Shown: positions 1 through 15,243, counted from the first letter of the stretch. The stretch is 64,000 bases of DNA from Elephas maximus indicus (GCF_024166365.1 NC_064827.1:75531135-75595134), one strand, 5' to 3'. Notes: generated by a model from the sequence alone, not told the origin. Program-made: numbers and translations.

Positions 1-2327
<2,327 letters not shown>

Positions 2328-2483
2328 CTAGGGGAGAGAGAAATCAGCGCGGAAGGGGGGCGGGCTCTGCCTCCCCGCCTCCCCGCACCCCGACCTCCCT
2401 CTCTGCATCTCCCAGCAGGGACCTGCACCCGGTTCCGCCCGCCTGTGGTCTTCCACGCCGTACCCCTCCCAGCCTCCCGCTCA

Positions 2484-3610
<1,127 letters not shown>

Positions 3611-3619
3611 ACCTGGAGA

Positions 3620-4560
3620 AACGGAGGTGCCCAGCAAAAGGGTCGGGGACAGGGAGACGCACGGAAAACGAGCCGGACCCGGGGCCCTGCAGAGTCGGGC
3701 ACCGAGTGGGCCCGAGCCGAGAGAGGCGGAAAACGACGGCGCCCGGGACAGAGAGCCCGAGAGCACTGTCGCCGGGACCCCTGGGCTGGGAGAGACAAAG
3801 CCCGCGGCAGCGACGGCAACGGGAGACGCAGCCCGCGCCCCGGAGACCGAGACGTCGGGCGGAGAGATGGTGAGGAGGGCGGAGCGGAGACCGCGGGCGC
3901 CGAGCGGGGAGCCACGGAGACCTCGGGCGGAGACCCCGCGGGCTCCGGAAGGCCGAGCCCGAGGCAGAGGAGCAACCTCGGGCGGAGAGTCGAAGTCCGG
4001 ACGAGGGAAGGGTGCAGAACCCGGGCGGGGACGCGAGACGGGGCCGACGGCTGCCGCGGCCCGCGCAGCGCCCACCTGGCGGCTCCTGGGAGCAGCAGCG
4101 CCCCGCGTCCCGCCCGCGTGGAGCCCCGCACCTCCCGGCCGCGCCGCCGCTGGCGATGAGCCGCACCCGGGCGCAGCGCCGCCCGCCCGCGATGACGGCC
4201 GCTCGGGCCGGGGGCGGGGAAGCCGGGGCGCGGGGCCGCGGCGCTCCCCACCCCCCGCCTCCTCGCCACCCCCACCCCCGCGCCACCAGGGCCGAACCAA
4301 GGCGCACCTGGGACCCGGGCCCCTCCGCAGCCTATGCTTGCTGCGCGAAGCCTCCGCACGGGGCCGGGGACCCGCCACTCTATATCTCGGTGTGCGTTAT
4401 CCGGGGGTGGAGGCCCGCCCCGGCCCGGCCGGCGCCCTCATCCTCATCCTCAGCTTCCCAGTCCCAGCCCATCCCCGAGCCCACGCGCGGCCAGGAGGTG
4501 GCAGAATCCAGGCGACAGGGGATCCGGGCAGGTGCCTCGCGCCGGGGAGCCTTGGGCCAC
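3620..4560. promoter_or_regulatory. NR5A1: Intragenic CpG island in NR5A1 intron 1
   Basis: Very GC-rich with dense undepleted CpG, unlike the flanks. Long open frames on both strands here are composition artefacts. The island contains GC boxes and a TATA-like ctctatatctc at 4378-4388. It lies between exon 1 and exon 2, so it could host an alternative promoter or act as a methylation-sensitive element. The sequence shows the island; the function is not shown. Confidence 0.85.
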
Positions 4561-4774
4561 CCGCCTGCGGTGGGAGGAAGCGGGCCCCTGTTTGCATGTT
4601 CAGCTTAGTTGTGGCGAGGGTCACGCTCGGGGCTCTCTGGTCGTTGTGCAGCATGGATGTGGGCGAGGACGAGCGTGGGGGAAACGGTGGCTAAGGCAGG
4701 GGTTCAAGGCTGGAAACCAGAGTCTCGCCCTGGCCCAGCCCCATTATTTCATTCGAGCCTTAAGCAAAAACCTC

Positions 4775-4835
4775 CCTCCTTTCTGGTCCTCAATTTCCTC
4801 ATCTGTGAAATGGGAATGTTGACTGTTCTTCCGTA
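4775..4835 (+). repeat. MIR core fragment
   Basis: The stretch ggtcctcaatttcctcatctgtgaaatggga is the conserved core-to-tail segment of a MIR element. Little of the rest survives. Confidence 0.6.
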
Positions 4836-5556
4836 AGGGTGGTCGTGCTGATGAACCCGAGTGGTGTTAGCAAAGCACACTCGGGGCATGGAGGAAGCGC
4901 CCAACAACGCGTTCAGCTGGGAGAGCTGGGGCAAGCCCTTTCTCCTCCATGCGCCTCAGCTCGCTCATTGGGAATAGTGGTGATCCCACTCTGCAAGTCT
5001 TCCAGGGTCTCTTGAGGGCCGGAAGCCACACGGGGAGCGGGCGCATTGGGAAGACAGAGCCTGGCGCGGAAGAAACCCCGTCCCCACTTCCTCCGGCTCT
5101 GCGCTCCCAGCCGGGCTAGGGGCGGGGGAAGGGAGCGCCCTGCAGCCTTGGGGACAAAAGGGTCTCTGGGCCAACCCGGCGAAGCAGTTGGGAACAACCA
5201 CCGGACCACTCTCATTTTTCAGTGAAGAGGTTGAGACTCTAGATAGGAAGGGGTCCGCTGACATCCTACTCCGGCTTCACCGAGCACCTGGAGTCGGAAA
5301 GTGAGGGTTGGTGGTGGTGAGGCCAAGAAGCTGCTTTCTATATGCTGAGAAATGCTGCAATTATGCTGCCGCAGCGACGCATCCAACCTAAACGCCGAGG
5401 CCGGTAGGCTCGGACCCTTGGCCACGGCCTGCCCCACCTGAACCCGCGACGCCTCCGACTTCTGCCAGAGCTGGCTCCTTAGTCCTGGGAGCCAAGGCCT
5501 AGCGAACCTGCGCAGATCAGCCCTTATCCCGCTCACCCCGCGAAATGAGGGCCAGA

Positions 5557-5690
5557 ATCTGCTGCTGACTTGCTGTGCAAACTCAGGCAGGTCATGTCAC
5601 CTCTCTGAGCCTCAGTTTCTCCGTCTATAAAATGGAAAAGATGGGCGCAACAGACGGGGCTCTGCGGTTTCCATGAGTCAATGAGCGTAA
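5557..5690 (+). repeat. MIR SINE relic in NR5A1 intron 1
   Basis: The sequence runs tgctgtgcaaactcaggcagg, then cacctctctgagcctcag, then a tataaaatgg ending: MIR order in sense to the plus strand. Confidence 0.75.
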
Positions 5691-6683
5691 ATCTTGGTGG
5701 GGAGCGAGAGAGAGTCGGAGGGAGTTAGTTGCAGGCTCCCACCCACACTCCAAACCCCTAAGAAAAAACATCATTTACAAGAGGGTGGGGGTGGACTACT
5801 ACTGCCACTGAACAGGCCCCCATGAGGGGAGGGGCCCTCAGAAAATGGAAAACAGGAGAGGTACTACCTCTGTAGGGGAAGGCAGGGGGGCTACTGGGGG
5901 AGAGAGCTGGGCTGGGAGGGCACTGGTAGGCTTCCCTAGGTTAGAGCCCACCTGGGGTATCTTGACCCAGGAAGAAGACCCAAGCAGTGTGAGAACAAGT
6001 CTGGGCTGGGGGGCCAGTTTGGGTGGAGGGGGAGCTGGGCTAGTTCTTCCCTTCTCCCTCTGCCTCACTCCCTTTTCCTCCAGGTTGGGGCCCTAGGGTT
6101 AGCCTTCAAGGCTCCATTGTGCACCGCCCTCCTGCCACAGCTCCAAGTGTCAGAGCAACATGTGGGTGACTGCAGCCCTCTACCCACATGCTCAGGGAAG
6201 CAGAGAGAGGACCCTCTCCTTCCCACATACACCTGGCCTAGCCACAGACTGGGACTGACAGATGGACACTATAGACTGAGCCATGGAACACACAGCTCAG
6301 AGACATCACAGAGTCACACAGACACATAGGCAGGGAGATCCAGAGCCCGAAGACCGGGGCCCAGAGATCCATGGACGTACTCACAAAGTACTAGACTCAG
6401 ACCGATACATCCCTGTGGACACTCGGCCATGGATAGACAGTGGAACACCCGCAGACCCCCATAAGGCCTGTCCCCACAGGCCTAGCTCCTCCCATCAGCC
6501 GCTCAGGGAAGAAGAGGGCTAACATGGTGGGAGGGCAGGTCTGAGGAGACCCGTGGCCCCTTCTTTGCCCAGGGCAGCAGGCACCAGTCACTCAGCAAAG
6601 CAGGCAGTGGCCAGCCCAGGCCGCAGGGAGGCACTGAGGAGAGAGGCTGGCCATTAGAGGCCTGGGCCCAGGCCCTCACTTAC

Positions 6684-6835
6684 GGAGCGGAAGGCGAGCA
6701 ATTATACCAGATGAGAGTGGACAGTGGACACCGGGGGTCCAGAAGGAGGCTCCAGCGGCCCAGGTGGAGCAGTGGCAGTCGTGGGCACACAGGAACTCCT
6801 TCTCGCCACGGCGGACAGCGGGCGGATAGCAGACT
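6684..6835 (-). other. NR5A1: NR5A1 non-coding exon 1 (5' UTR)
   Basis: The 3' boundary is a strong donor, CGCTCC then GTAAGTGAGG, at 6683/6684. The 5' boundary is set by mapping the rodent SF-1 promoter spacing (E-box about -82 to -77, CCAAT about -65 to -60, GC box about -30 to -24) onto the motifs here, which puts +1 near 6835. The exon has no ATG, so translation begins in exon 2. The exact start needs transcript data. Confidence 0.8.
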
Positions 6836-7016
6836 GGCCCTGTCCGTTCGTCCTCCTCCTCCTCCCCGCCCTGGGGGGGGGGCCACCGGAGGCCCAATTG
6901 GTCTCTGCCCCCACGTGACTCTGCAGGCCTCTCTCCTTCTTTGTTGGTGTTTCTCTTCATTTAGGTCTATTTTTTTCATCTCCTAAAAGAAAAAAAAAAA
7001 TACCCCTATCTATCTG
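6836..7016 (-). promoter_or_regulatory. NR5A1: NR5A1 proximal promoter
   Basis: On the minus strand the order toward exon 1 is as follows: GATA motifs at 7007-7014 (about -175), a SOX-type AACAAAG at 6939-6945 (about -104 to -110), the E-box CACGTG at 6912-6917, a CCAAT box at 6897-6901 (the palindrome CCAATTGG), and a GC box GGGCGGGG at about 6864-6871. Known SF-1 promoter biology assigns USF to the E-box, NF-Y to CCAAT, Sp1 to the GC box, and SOX9 near -110. Spacing agrees with rodent positions within a few bases. There is no TATA box. Confidence 0.88.
6912..6917 (-). promoter_or_regulatory. NR5A1: E-box CACGTG of the NR5A1 promoter
   Basis: A perfect palindromic CACGTG about 80 bases upstream of the inferred start. 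In rodents this E-box is the dominant basal element in adrenal, gonadal and pituitary cells. Confidence 0.88.
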
Positions 7017-8187
7017 GGGGCCGCGGGTGGGGGCGGAGGCCAAGGCACTCTGTAGGCCTTGGCCGGCTGGCTATTGCAAGCCGCTGTGGGAGCCCAGAGG
7101 CAGGGACCCCACGTAGGCGGGTAGGCAGCCCGCTTGTTAGTGACTGGGTAGGAGTGGGGTTTGATTTATGGGCTGCTCCCCCACCCAGCCTGCAGCCTGG
7201 CCTCTCTCCCCTTGAATGGCTACCTCCCTGGGGCCTGGCCCAGCTTGGTCCGGCCTGGCCCAGTTATGGGAGTAGACTCAGGCCAGGCTGGCAAGGAGAC
7301 AGGGGCATGAACGACTTGACCAGGGGACTCTTCTACTTTGGCCTGGTCCTTTTACTCTTCCAAAAGGTGAAGAAAAGAAGAGGGGAACCGAAGGCAAGCA
7401 GGTGAGCTGACTGAACACCTCCCGTGTGCATTCACTGTTGGCTTCTCTGAATGTCTTCATTTATCCTGGGCTGCTGCTCCTAGTCGATAGCTGTGAAAAC
7501 TGAGGCTGGGCTCAGACTGCCTTCTGGGCCAGGTGGTTGGCTATGTGGGCCCTAGTTTGGGCCAAGTGGGCAGCTAGGCCAGGATAGGCAGGGCAAAGGG
7601 AAAGGGGTTTTATCTAGAAATCTCGGTCTCTTGCAGAAGCCTGGGATGACCCCATCTAATCTGCAGACCCACACAGGTCCCAAACTGACCTGGTCCCATG
7701 GGGCCCAGATTACTCTGCCCTGTACCCTCCCATGCATGACATGCTCATCTGTATATCCCTTCATCCATCTGATGTTTGCTGAGTGTACACTAGGCACTAT
7801 TCCAGGCACACCCATCCAGTGGCACTGGGGAGCCTGCAGTGAAGAAAAGGGAAGAAGTCTCTGTCCTCAGAGGATGTACCTTCCACCCATTAGGCCTGGG
7901 AAATGAGAAGGAACACAGGTTGGCCATGGGGCAATTTATGTTGAGAACCGCCCCATACACAAACAACCACCTTCATTTGAGGAAATGGGCAAATCACAAA
8001 GAACATCGTACTAACCTGGCTTGGGGTGAGAGGGATTTTTCTAGATAACTAAAGCCAACTATATTTAAAATCTAGCTTGTCTTTTTTTTTTTTCCGCAGT
8101 GCCATTTTTAAAAAAATGTTTTATTGTGAAATACATACAAGACAATTATTTTGCTGGCAGTCATAATTAACTGATTCAAGACTGTGT

Positions 8188-8388
8188 CTCACATACTTTG
8201 GACATGCTGTCAGGAGGGATCAGGCCCTAGAGAAGGACAGCAAAAAAGAGGAAGACCCTCAGCGATATGGATTGACACAGTGGCTGCAACAATTGTGAGA
8301 ATGGCGCAGGACTGGGCAGTGTTTTGTCCCGTTGTGCATACAGTCGCAGTGAGTCAGAACTGACTCGAGAGCACCTAATAACAACTGA
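8188..8388 (+). mobile_element. 3' end fragment of an RTE (BovB-type) LINE
   Basis: The sequence from tactttggacatgctgtcag through aagaccctcagcg to gtgagtcagaactgactcg and cacctaataacaac aligns by eye with the 3' end of the larger RTE at 54825-55055. Only the last 200 bases are present, as expected for 5'-truncated insertion. Confidence 0.85.
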
Positions 8389-8861
8389 TTAAATATATCT
8401 TAACTCTACTTACAATATAGCATACAACTTATTTCCCTACACGCACAAACTCGTAATTATCTTCTTCACCTACAGAAGTTCTTACAAGTCTTGCATATGA
8501 CTGAACCTAACGAGTCTCTCCATTTTAATGTATTGATTTTGTTTCTGGATTAATACCACTCATCTTCCAGATTTAAGGAAGAAACATCCCAGCAAAAACC
8601 CTGTACCACCAACATGTCACATACATGTAACAGCAACAACAAATCATACTTCTTTGCACTCTTTTCATGGGAGATTTTGTAAAATAGTGTCCACTTTCCC
8701 TGCCTTCTTACACAGGGCAGACAGGGTCTCTTAACGCCATGACGCCATGGAAGGGACCAGGCTGGCTTGGTCACAGTCTCTTGGTGAGTCCTCGCCCTGA
8801 GAAAGAGACTTGCTGAAGGACTAGCGATGGAGGCTCTCAATTGAATCTCCTTCCTTCCACT

Positions 8862-9000
8862 TTCTAGCTGTGTGACCTTCTATCAGTCACTTCACCTCTC
8901 TGGACCTCATATGCTCTGAAAAATAGGGATGAAATGAGACAAGACATGTAACATACTCAGTGACTGCTTGGCACATAGTGTGTGCTCAGCAAAGGTTAAC
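8862..9000 (+). repeat. MIR SINE relic
   Basis: Landmarks are ctagctgtgtgacctt, cacctctctggacctca, and the tail cttggcacatagtgtgtgctcag. Confidence 0.8.
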
Positions 9001-9489
9001 AAAACACAAACAACAAGCTGAAGGCCTGACAGATCTGTCCTTAGGGGCCCTTTCTGTGTTGAGTCTGAGAGTGCAACATTATCATGAACTGAGATGATAG
9101 AGTGACTCACCCCAGCCTGGGGAACCCTCAAGAGAAGGCTTGGGCTGATTTGTCTCTGGGTCCACAGCAGCAACCACAGAGCAAGTATTTGTTGAATGAC
9201 TGCATGCCCTGCACTGAGGGCTCCAGATGCTGCCTGTGGGTATAGAGGTCTGCCACTTGCCCCTCCATTGTCCTGTCCCCTTCTCTGTAGGAAGGAAGTG
9301 ACCACTCAGGCTGGGCACTCCTCACCCTCCACCCCAAATTTCTAATGAAGCCTGCATTTGCTTACCGCCCTACTCTATGCTGCTGCCCTGCCCACAGCCA
9401 TACTGGGTGCTCCATGGGCACAGGAGGAGTCAGAGTTGCCACAAAGCTGAGAATGACAAGGCTCTAAAACCAAAGTGCCTCCTGTGTGC

Positions 9490-9670
9490 CTGGTCCTCTA
9501 CTAACCATTCTCACCTGCAATCAGTCTTGAACCCTCTCCACCACTCTAGGGCAGTAGGTAGTATTTTCCTCCTTCCCTCCTCCCACCCCCGTGAGCAGCA
9601 TTTGAGAGATGAGACTTCCCAAAGTCCCAAAGCGAGGATGTAGTGGGGCCAGGGTTCAAGTCCAGTCAAC
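9490..9670 (-). repeat. MIR-like relic, antisense
   Basis: A reversed MIR is suggested by cctctactaaccattctcacctgcaatc at one end and by the run to gagcagcatttgagagatgag and ggttcaagtcc at the other. Confidence 0.5.
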
Positions 9671-9934
9671 AGGAGTCTGGAGCCTGGCTTCAAGGCTCAG
9701 TCTTCCCCACTCTTCCCCTGGGTGGCCTGTCTATTTGTCCTCTTCTTCAAACTCCAGCCCAGGTGGTCCCAGGCCATGAGACCCACCTGGAAGAGGAGAA
9801 GAAGGGATCTAGGCTCCTGTTTCCCTCCCTCCCCAGGCAAACAAAGCCCAGGGTCTCTTTCCTAAGTGGGGACTTTCCCAAAGTGCCAGGCCTATTTCCT
9901 GGAGGTGGAACAAGGAACAAACAAACCAGATACC

Positions 9935-10205
9935 CAGAAACTGAAAAGGAGAGGAGAGAGGCAGAATCCCCCAGTCGGGGCTGGGATATGATATAGAAAG
10001 GGGAGAAACAGAAAAAGAGAAAAGCCATAGAGAGACCGAGGCAGAAAATAAGAAAGAGAAGGAAAAGGGACAGACATGCACTGACAGCAAAACAGACCCA
10101 GAGATGGTCAGAGCAAGCAAGCAACAAAGAAAGAGAATGAGAGACTGAGGCAGAAAATGAGGAAAGAGAGAGGGGCTGGGGCCCACGAGCTGGAGGCAGA
10201 GGGAG
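9935..10205 (+). repeat. Purine-rich degenerate tract
   Basis: Variants of gagagaggcagaa, gaaacagaaaaagagaaa and agagaccgaggcagaaaa fill about 270 bases. They resemble the tract in NR5A1 intron 1. The tract is upstream of the NR5A1 promoter. Confidence 0.75.
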
Positions 10206-11232
10206 TGTGAAGACCCTAGCAGGGCAGCGGAGGGGGTGGGCCTACTGGCAGCAGCAGAGGCTGTTTCCGCTGCACCCCTTATCAGCCTGCTGCCAGATGT
10301 TCAGATCCGATGCCAATGTCAGAGAAGTCCATAGTGCTGGGTCAAGGCCGTGGCCGCGGGAGCCTCAGCTGCAGTGTGGGGAGGGGAGCCAGGGGCCTGC
10401 AGTAGACCTGCACGCTCTTCCCCCTCTGCCCCTTGGACCTCGGGCTGCACCACCTGGTGGGGGTGGGAGAGACCAGATGCCTCTGGGGGCCACTTCTCTA
10501 AGGGACTAAAGAAGGTCTAGTCCCTCGGACATGGGGACCTGGGGAGGACCTGGTAATGTGTGGATACTACGTTTTTGCACGTCCCCACATGCGAGGAAGC
10601 ATGTGGACACATGCACATAGACGCACCCTCATGCACATGAGTGTGCAAAGCCACACAGGGACAACTCACAGTCCTGTGCCTGGTCGCTGTGCCACAGCAT
10701 CCCCTCTGCACCCACAGCCTACTGGAGCTCCTGGTCTCCACAGTCAGCTCAGTGGCCCCATAGCCCCTCACCTGAACCAGGGCTGCAGCCAGAGCTGGAG
10801 AAGCGAGATCAGAGGCTCTGTGAGGTTGGCTGGGTCCCCAGGACCCACCTTGTGCCTCTGTGAACAGGACACTCAGACTCTGGGTGCTCTCAAAGTTCCA
10901 GGGCTGGGCTGAGGGACCTGGGAAACTCAAGTATATGAGCGTCTCCTAGTGAAGACCCTCAGGAGGAGATGCAGGAGCTGGGTGTCTGCAGGGCTGGGCT
11001 GCAGCCTTGGGACTGGGCTGCCCCACCATGCTCCTGGAGTGTGCAGCCACAGCTGGAGCCCCTTGCCTGGGGTAGCTTATCTCACGGTGCACACTCTTGG
11101 CCCTCAAGGGGTGACCCAGCCTTGCTCCCCACATTCCTTTTCAGCTGTGCAGCCGGTGGGCCTGTGCTTGGGGGGTAGGCAGGAGCCACTACTCAGAGCC
11201 ACCCCCTGCCTCTTGGCCCCAGCCCTCAGCAT

Positions 11233-11375
11233 TTGTCTCTGAGCCTCTCTCTAATTATGCCTCTGTCACGATGCATCTGCGACTGTCACTGTTTTTGCTT
11301 CAGTCTTTCTCTTGGAATGCCCCAGTTTGTTTCTGTTTTAGTCTCTCTTGGGGGGTCCTTGAGTGGGACCAAATA
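11233..11375 (-). repeat. Pyrimidine-rich degenerate tract (same type, opposite strand)
   Basis: Short units such as ctctctctaatt, cctctgtcac, gtctttctcttgg and agtctctcttgggg read as the complement of the GAGACAGA-type tracts. Degeneracy is high, so the relationship is suggestive only. Confidence 0.45.
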
Positions 11376-12009
11376 TATAGATATCTCTGCTCTTTTTTTG
11401 GGCTCATACTGGCCAGCCTCAATGGGAATGTATAAGAAATTAGGGCCTGGGCAAGGGGAGGCCTTGGACTTGTCATGAGTGAGCTGGGCAGCCTGATCAG
11501 ACTCCCAGACCCTCCCCCTGCCACCCCTTAGAGTCAGCCCAGATAACGGACATTGGTCAGGGTCTGGAGCTGGTGGGTTCCCTGGTGTAGAAGACTGGGG
11601 TGGGAGGGTAGGGGGAGGAAGCTGGGGCTGGAGGTCTCCAGGCCTGAGGGCCTCCTTCCTGTTTGTAGGGAAGTGACTGCCTCAGAAAGCTGCTCAGGGG
11701 AGAGGAGGGAGGCCATGGCGACTTCCAGGAAGCTGGCCAAAGGCCCGAGGCCACCCTCCCTGTGCCCACATGGGGGCCTCCGGCCCTGGCTTAAAATAGT
11801 GCAGTTCCTCCGCTCCTGCTGCTGGGCCCAGCCCCAATCTCAAAGGACTACCGGCTGCTGCTTGTGGTGGAAACACCACCGCTTGCACCCCCCAGGCCTG
11901 GGGTGGAGATGCACCCAACTAATCCAACCCTTCCCACATTAAGGCTGGAGCCTGTGTGTTGGCAATATGGGTGTGTGTGGGGGGTGGCGGGGGAGCACAG
12001 TTGCAGAGA

Positions 12010-12135
12010 AAGCATGGGTTCCTGAGTCAGAAGCCTTGGATTCAAATCTCAGCTCCAACACTGACCAGCTGCAAGACTTTGGGCTGGTCCATGTTGCTTC
12101 CCCGTGCCTCAGTTTCCATTACTTAAAATAGGGCA
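12010..12135 (+). repeat. MIR SINE relic
   Basis: The sequence contains gggttcctgagtcagaagcc, ggattcaaatctcagctcc, and cgtgcctcagtttcc. Confidence 0.8.
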
Positions 12136-12599
12136 TGTGTGGCTTTCAACCTAAGACCACATATGTAGACTCCTCAAAACGTTGCCAGGCATGAAGTGAA
12201 CCTTCAAACAATGGGAGTTCCTTTTGCCTTTCTTTCTGGGCTGTGCCTCAAACTCCTCACCCTGAGGAAGAGCATCCTGGGAACTTTCCTCAGTACCTAA
12301 ACTGCTCCTAGGACTAGGTGTTAAGAAGGGAAGGTCTATGGAGAGGGAGCTTGCAGGGCGGGCAAGGATGGGGCTGTGGTCTCCATGGTGAGACTCGTTG
12401 CCAAGGGAACAAAACTCCAAGAGTCCTGGGTCTGCAGTTGGGCACTTTTGCCACAGGATCCGAGAGAGGCTGATTATCACTGTGGACTTAAAACCCCGAT
12501 GGGCAGCCAGGCCAAGGCCAGGTAAAGCCAGAAACGGCTGCTGGCTCTGCTGGTTTCTACGGTCAGGGTGTGAGGGGCTACGGATTGGCTTCATTGAGC

Positions 12600-12765
12600 C
12601 CTTTCTTTGAGCTAGCCATAACGAATCTTCCTTAAGCCTGAGACACAGACACTGGCATCTCCATTTATCTTACAGGGAAAGTGAGGCTTAGAAAGGTATC
12701 TAGGTCAAGGCCACAACACAATTGGTGAGAGGAAGAGCTGGGATTACTCAGGTGGTGGAGACCCC
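12600..12765 (-). repeat. MIR-like relic, antisense
   Basis: The segment atttatcttacagggaaagtgaggcttagaaagg with a following ggccacaacac...gagctgggatt is the reversed MIR core and head. Confidence 0.6.
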
Positions 12766-13039
12766 TAGTTGATGTGCCTACTACCACACAAGCTGCCTGT
12801 AAGGAAGTGATTCCTGGAAGAGGGCTTCATGCTGCCACACTCAATCTCACCCCAACACCCTGCCCTGGCATCATTTCTGTGGATTTCTGGAGAAACCAGA
12901 AATGCTGCCAGCATTGTTTCCTCTTCAGTTACATAGAGATGCTCCACTTAGAGGGTTTGCATAAGGGTAAGGGTCTCAGCACAGATCCTGTCAAATAGTA
13001 GGCCCTCATTCAATGCTGGTTTATATTCATCTTTGAGGT

Positions 13040-13190
13040 CATACTAGTTACGTAACCTTAGGCAAGTTACTACTAATGATCCGGACCTCACTTTTCTTAT
13101 CTGTAAAATGGTATTACAGCACCAACCTCCTCAGGTTGCTGAGAAATCAGTAATCTAACACACATAAAATGTTTAGCATAATGCTTTGCC
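13040..13190 (+). repeat. MIR SINE relic
   Basis: The landmarks are tacgtaaccttaggcaagtt, then cttatctgtaaaatgg, and a tail ending near tttagcataatgc. Confidence 0.75.
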
Positions 13191-13729
13191 TTGCTCTGTA
13201 TTTGTCTATAAATTTATTCTTCTTTTCTTTCAGATTACTGCCTGGGACTCAAGGAAACCAAAAGCTCAATGTTAAGTAGTAGCAATTTATAAATTCAGAG
13301 CAGTGTCCTAAATTTTATTCCATGCAATATTGTCCCAACAGAATTTTAACAGCTAACCTGGGGGAAAAAATGTTCCATGCTCAAATACTTTTGGTAGATG
13401 CTGGTTAAACAAAATCACACTTCAAGTAGAACTTCGTAGAGCCTTTAATATGCCAACGAAGGTTGGGAATCAACAGTACTTCTTCTCCCTTGGAGCCACC
13501 TCGTGGGATGTTCTAAGAACCTAAACAGATTTAGCATCTACAGCATTGTATGTGTTTGGGACAGCACTGCTTTTCAGCTCAATTCGGTTGGGTCTGTTCA
13601 TCTACCTCTCACAGAAATTCTTTTTTTGTAGTTTTGTTTTTAGTAGCAAAAAGTTCAACCAAAGGCCATTACTGAGCTTTGTTACAAACTCCATTCATTC
13701 ATATTCAGCACTACTGAATTGCTATGGCT

Positions 13730-13925
13730 GAGCAGGGAGGAAGCCTGTTGTAACTTTGGTATTAGATAGACCTGGATTCAAAAGCCAATTCTGCCTCTTA
13801 CTCATGTCATTTTAGGCAAATGGCTTAACTTCCTTGAGCCTCGGTTTGCTTATGAGTAAAACTGGGCTGAAACAGACACCTTGCAAGGTTATGAGGATTA
13901 CATGACACCATATAGGTGTTCAGCA
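13730..13925 (+). repeat. MIR SINE relic, nearly full length
   Basis: It runs from a tRNA-like head (agacctggattcaaaagcc) through cctcggtttgcttatgag to a tail ending ataggtgttcagcaaa. Confidence 0.8.
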
Positions 13926-14264
13926 AACATGTTCCTTCTCTTCCTGACACCTCTGTGTCTTATCTTTTCTTTCTTGTTGGTCAAGGAAGACAGTCTCAAT
14001 CTGTTTTGCGCTGTTCCCTTTGTTCTAAAACCACCTCTTTCAAACCTCAAGGGCTCTCTAGTCTCTTGTGCTGGAGACTGAGGTATAGGAAGGCAGCTGG
14101 GCTGTCTGTCCCTCATTCAGCATATGAGAATTTAATAGACTTTGATCAGACTGTTCTCAGCCTTTATCTTCCCAGAATGAAGAGCCTTCATGTTACCCAT
14201 ATATTCTCACAACCCTCAACCTAAACTCTACCACTTCTGATTATATGAGCAGCCGGATAACAGG

Positions 14265-14400
14265 AGGGTTGGGCTTTTGTGTTGGGCAGATGGAGGTTCA
14301 AGTCCTGACTCTACCATTTCCTGTGTGACTTTGGGCAAGTCCCTTGACCTCTCAGAGTCTTCGTTTTCTCATAGAAAAACGAAGTCTATTAATAGACTTC
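14265..14400 (+). repeat. MIR SINE relic
   Basis: Head gaggttcaagtcctgactc is followed by ctgtgtgactttgggcaag and tctcagagtcttcgttttc. Confidence 0.8.
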
Positions 14401-14559
14401 ATTGCTTTTCTAGAAAGACAGGTATTACAATCTGCTGCATCATAGTGTGACACACTAGGCAGGCCATTCATCAGTACACTGCCATCACTGAGGTGTAGCT
14501 TTCTTTCCTGAGACTTAGCAGATGGCTTCCCACCCCCACCCCCAAACTCCTGAATGTGG

Positions 14560-14890
14560 CATTCAAGGTTCCCACCTGCTTCTCCAGCCTCAACTCTTTC
14601 TAATCCCATCTGCTACCATTCCTACCATAGCAGTCCCTTGTTACACCTGAATAGTTCAGATTTTTTAGACCCACAGATGAGTCTCTGCAAATGCTGTTGG
14701 TTCTCCCACCTAGTATATCCTCCCCTTTCTGCCTGGTGACTTCCTTCAAATCCCACCTTTAAACACTCACCTGTGAAGCCCTGACTATCCTAAGTAGAAC
14801 AAGCCTCTCCCTCCTCTGGGCCATTAAGACCCTGTAAACATCCCTAATATTACTACCCTGGTCCCACTGTACTGCAAAGGTCTGTTTGCC
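14560..14890 (+). repeat. L2-type LINE relic
   Basis: Text of the L2 3' region is visible: tcccacctagtatatcc, ttcaaatcccacctttaaa, and ctgtgaagccctgactatcc. It ends about 0.2 kb short of the NR6A1 poly(A) region. Confidence 0.6.
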
Positions 14891-15122
14891 ACTCACAAGA
14901 CTCAGTTCCTCTGGGTGAGTCCCTTCACCTCTTAACCTGTTTACTCACGCAATTCTGAGACATCTCTTCTGCCAGACCTTTAGCAATAGGAATTGGGGTG
15001 GGTGTCAGCTACAAGCAGGAGCAGCAGATTTGAACACATGAGCCAGCTCTTTAGGATACCCCACCATCCCTCCCAAGAACCCAGACAAGTATCACAGACT
15101 GATGCCATGTGCAGGATTCACA

Positions 15123-15128
15123 TTTATT
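15123..15128 (-). promoter_or_regulatory. NR6A1: NR6A1 poly(A) signal AATAAA
   Basis: TTTATT on the plus strand reads AATAAA on the gene strand. Cleavage is expected 10-30 bases further on, about 15095-15112. The end of the gene lies about 8.3 kb before the NR5A1 start site. Confidence 0.8.
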
Positions 15129-15243
15129 GGTTCAAATACAGTACCTAACACTTGCTAAACATGCACTTCACACTAATCGGTCACATTTCCACAGGTAGTC
15201 AATTCACAGAACAGGGCCCATTCCTCGCCAGCTGGCAGGATGG

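Larger units (their letters stand above)
6836..15104. other. Intergenic interval between NR5A1 and NR6A1
   Basis: This is the gap from the NR5A1 promoter to the NR6A1 poly(A) region. I see no conserved reading frame, spliced exon or RNA gene. It contains MIR and L2 relics, the 3' end of an RTE element, a purine-rich tract at 9935-10205, and several moderately GC-rich non-repetitive stretches (7020-7340, 10200-10520, 11690-11900). Those stretches could hold NR5A1 enhancers, which I cannot demonstrate. Confidence 0.85.
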
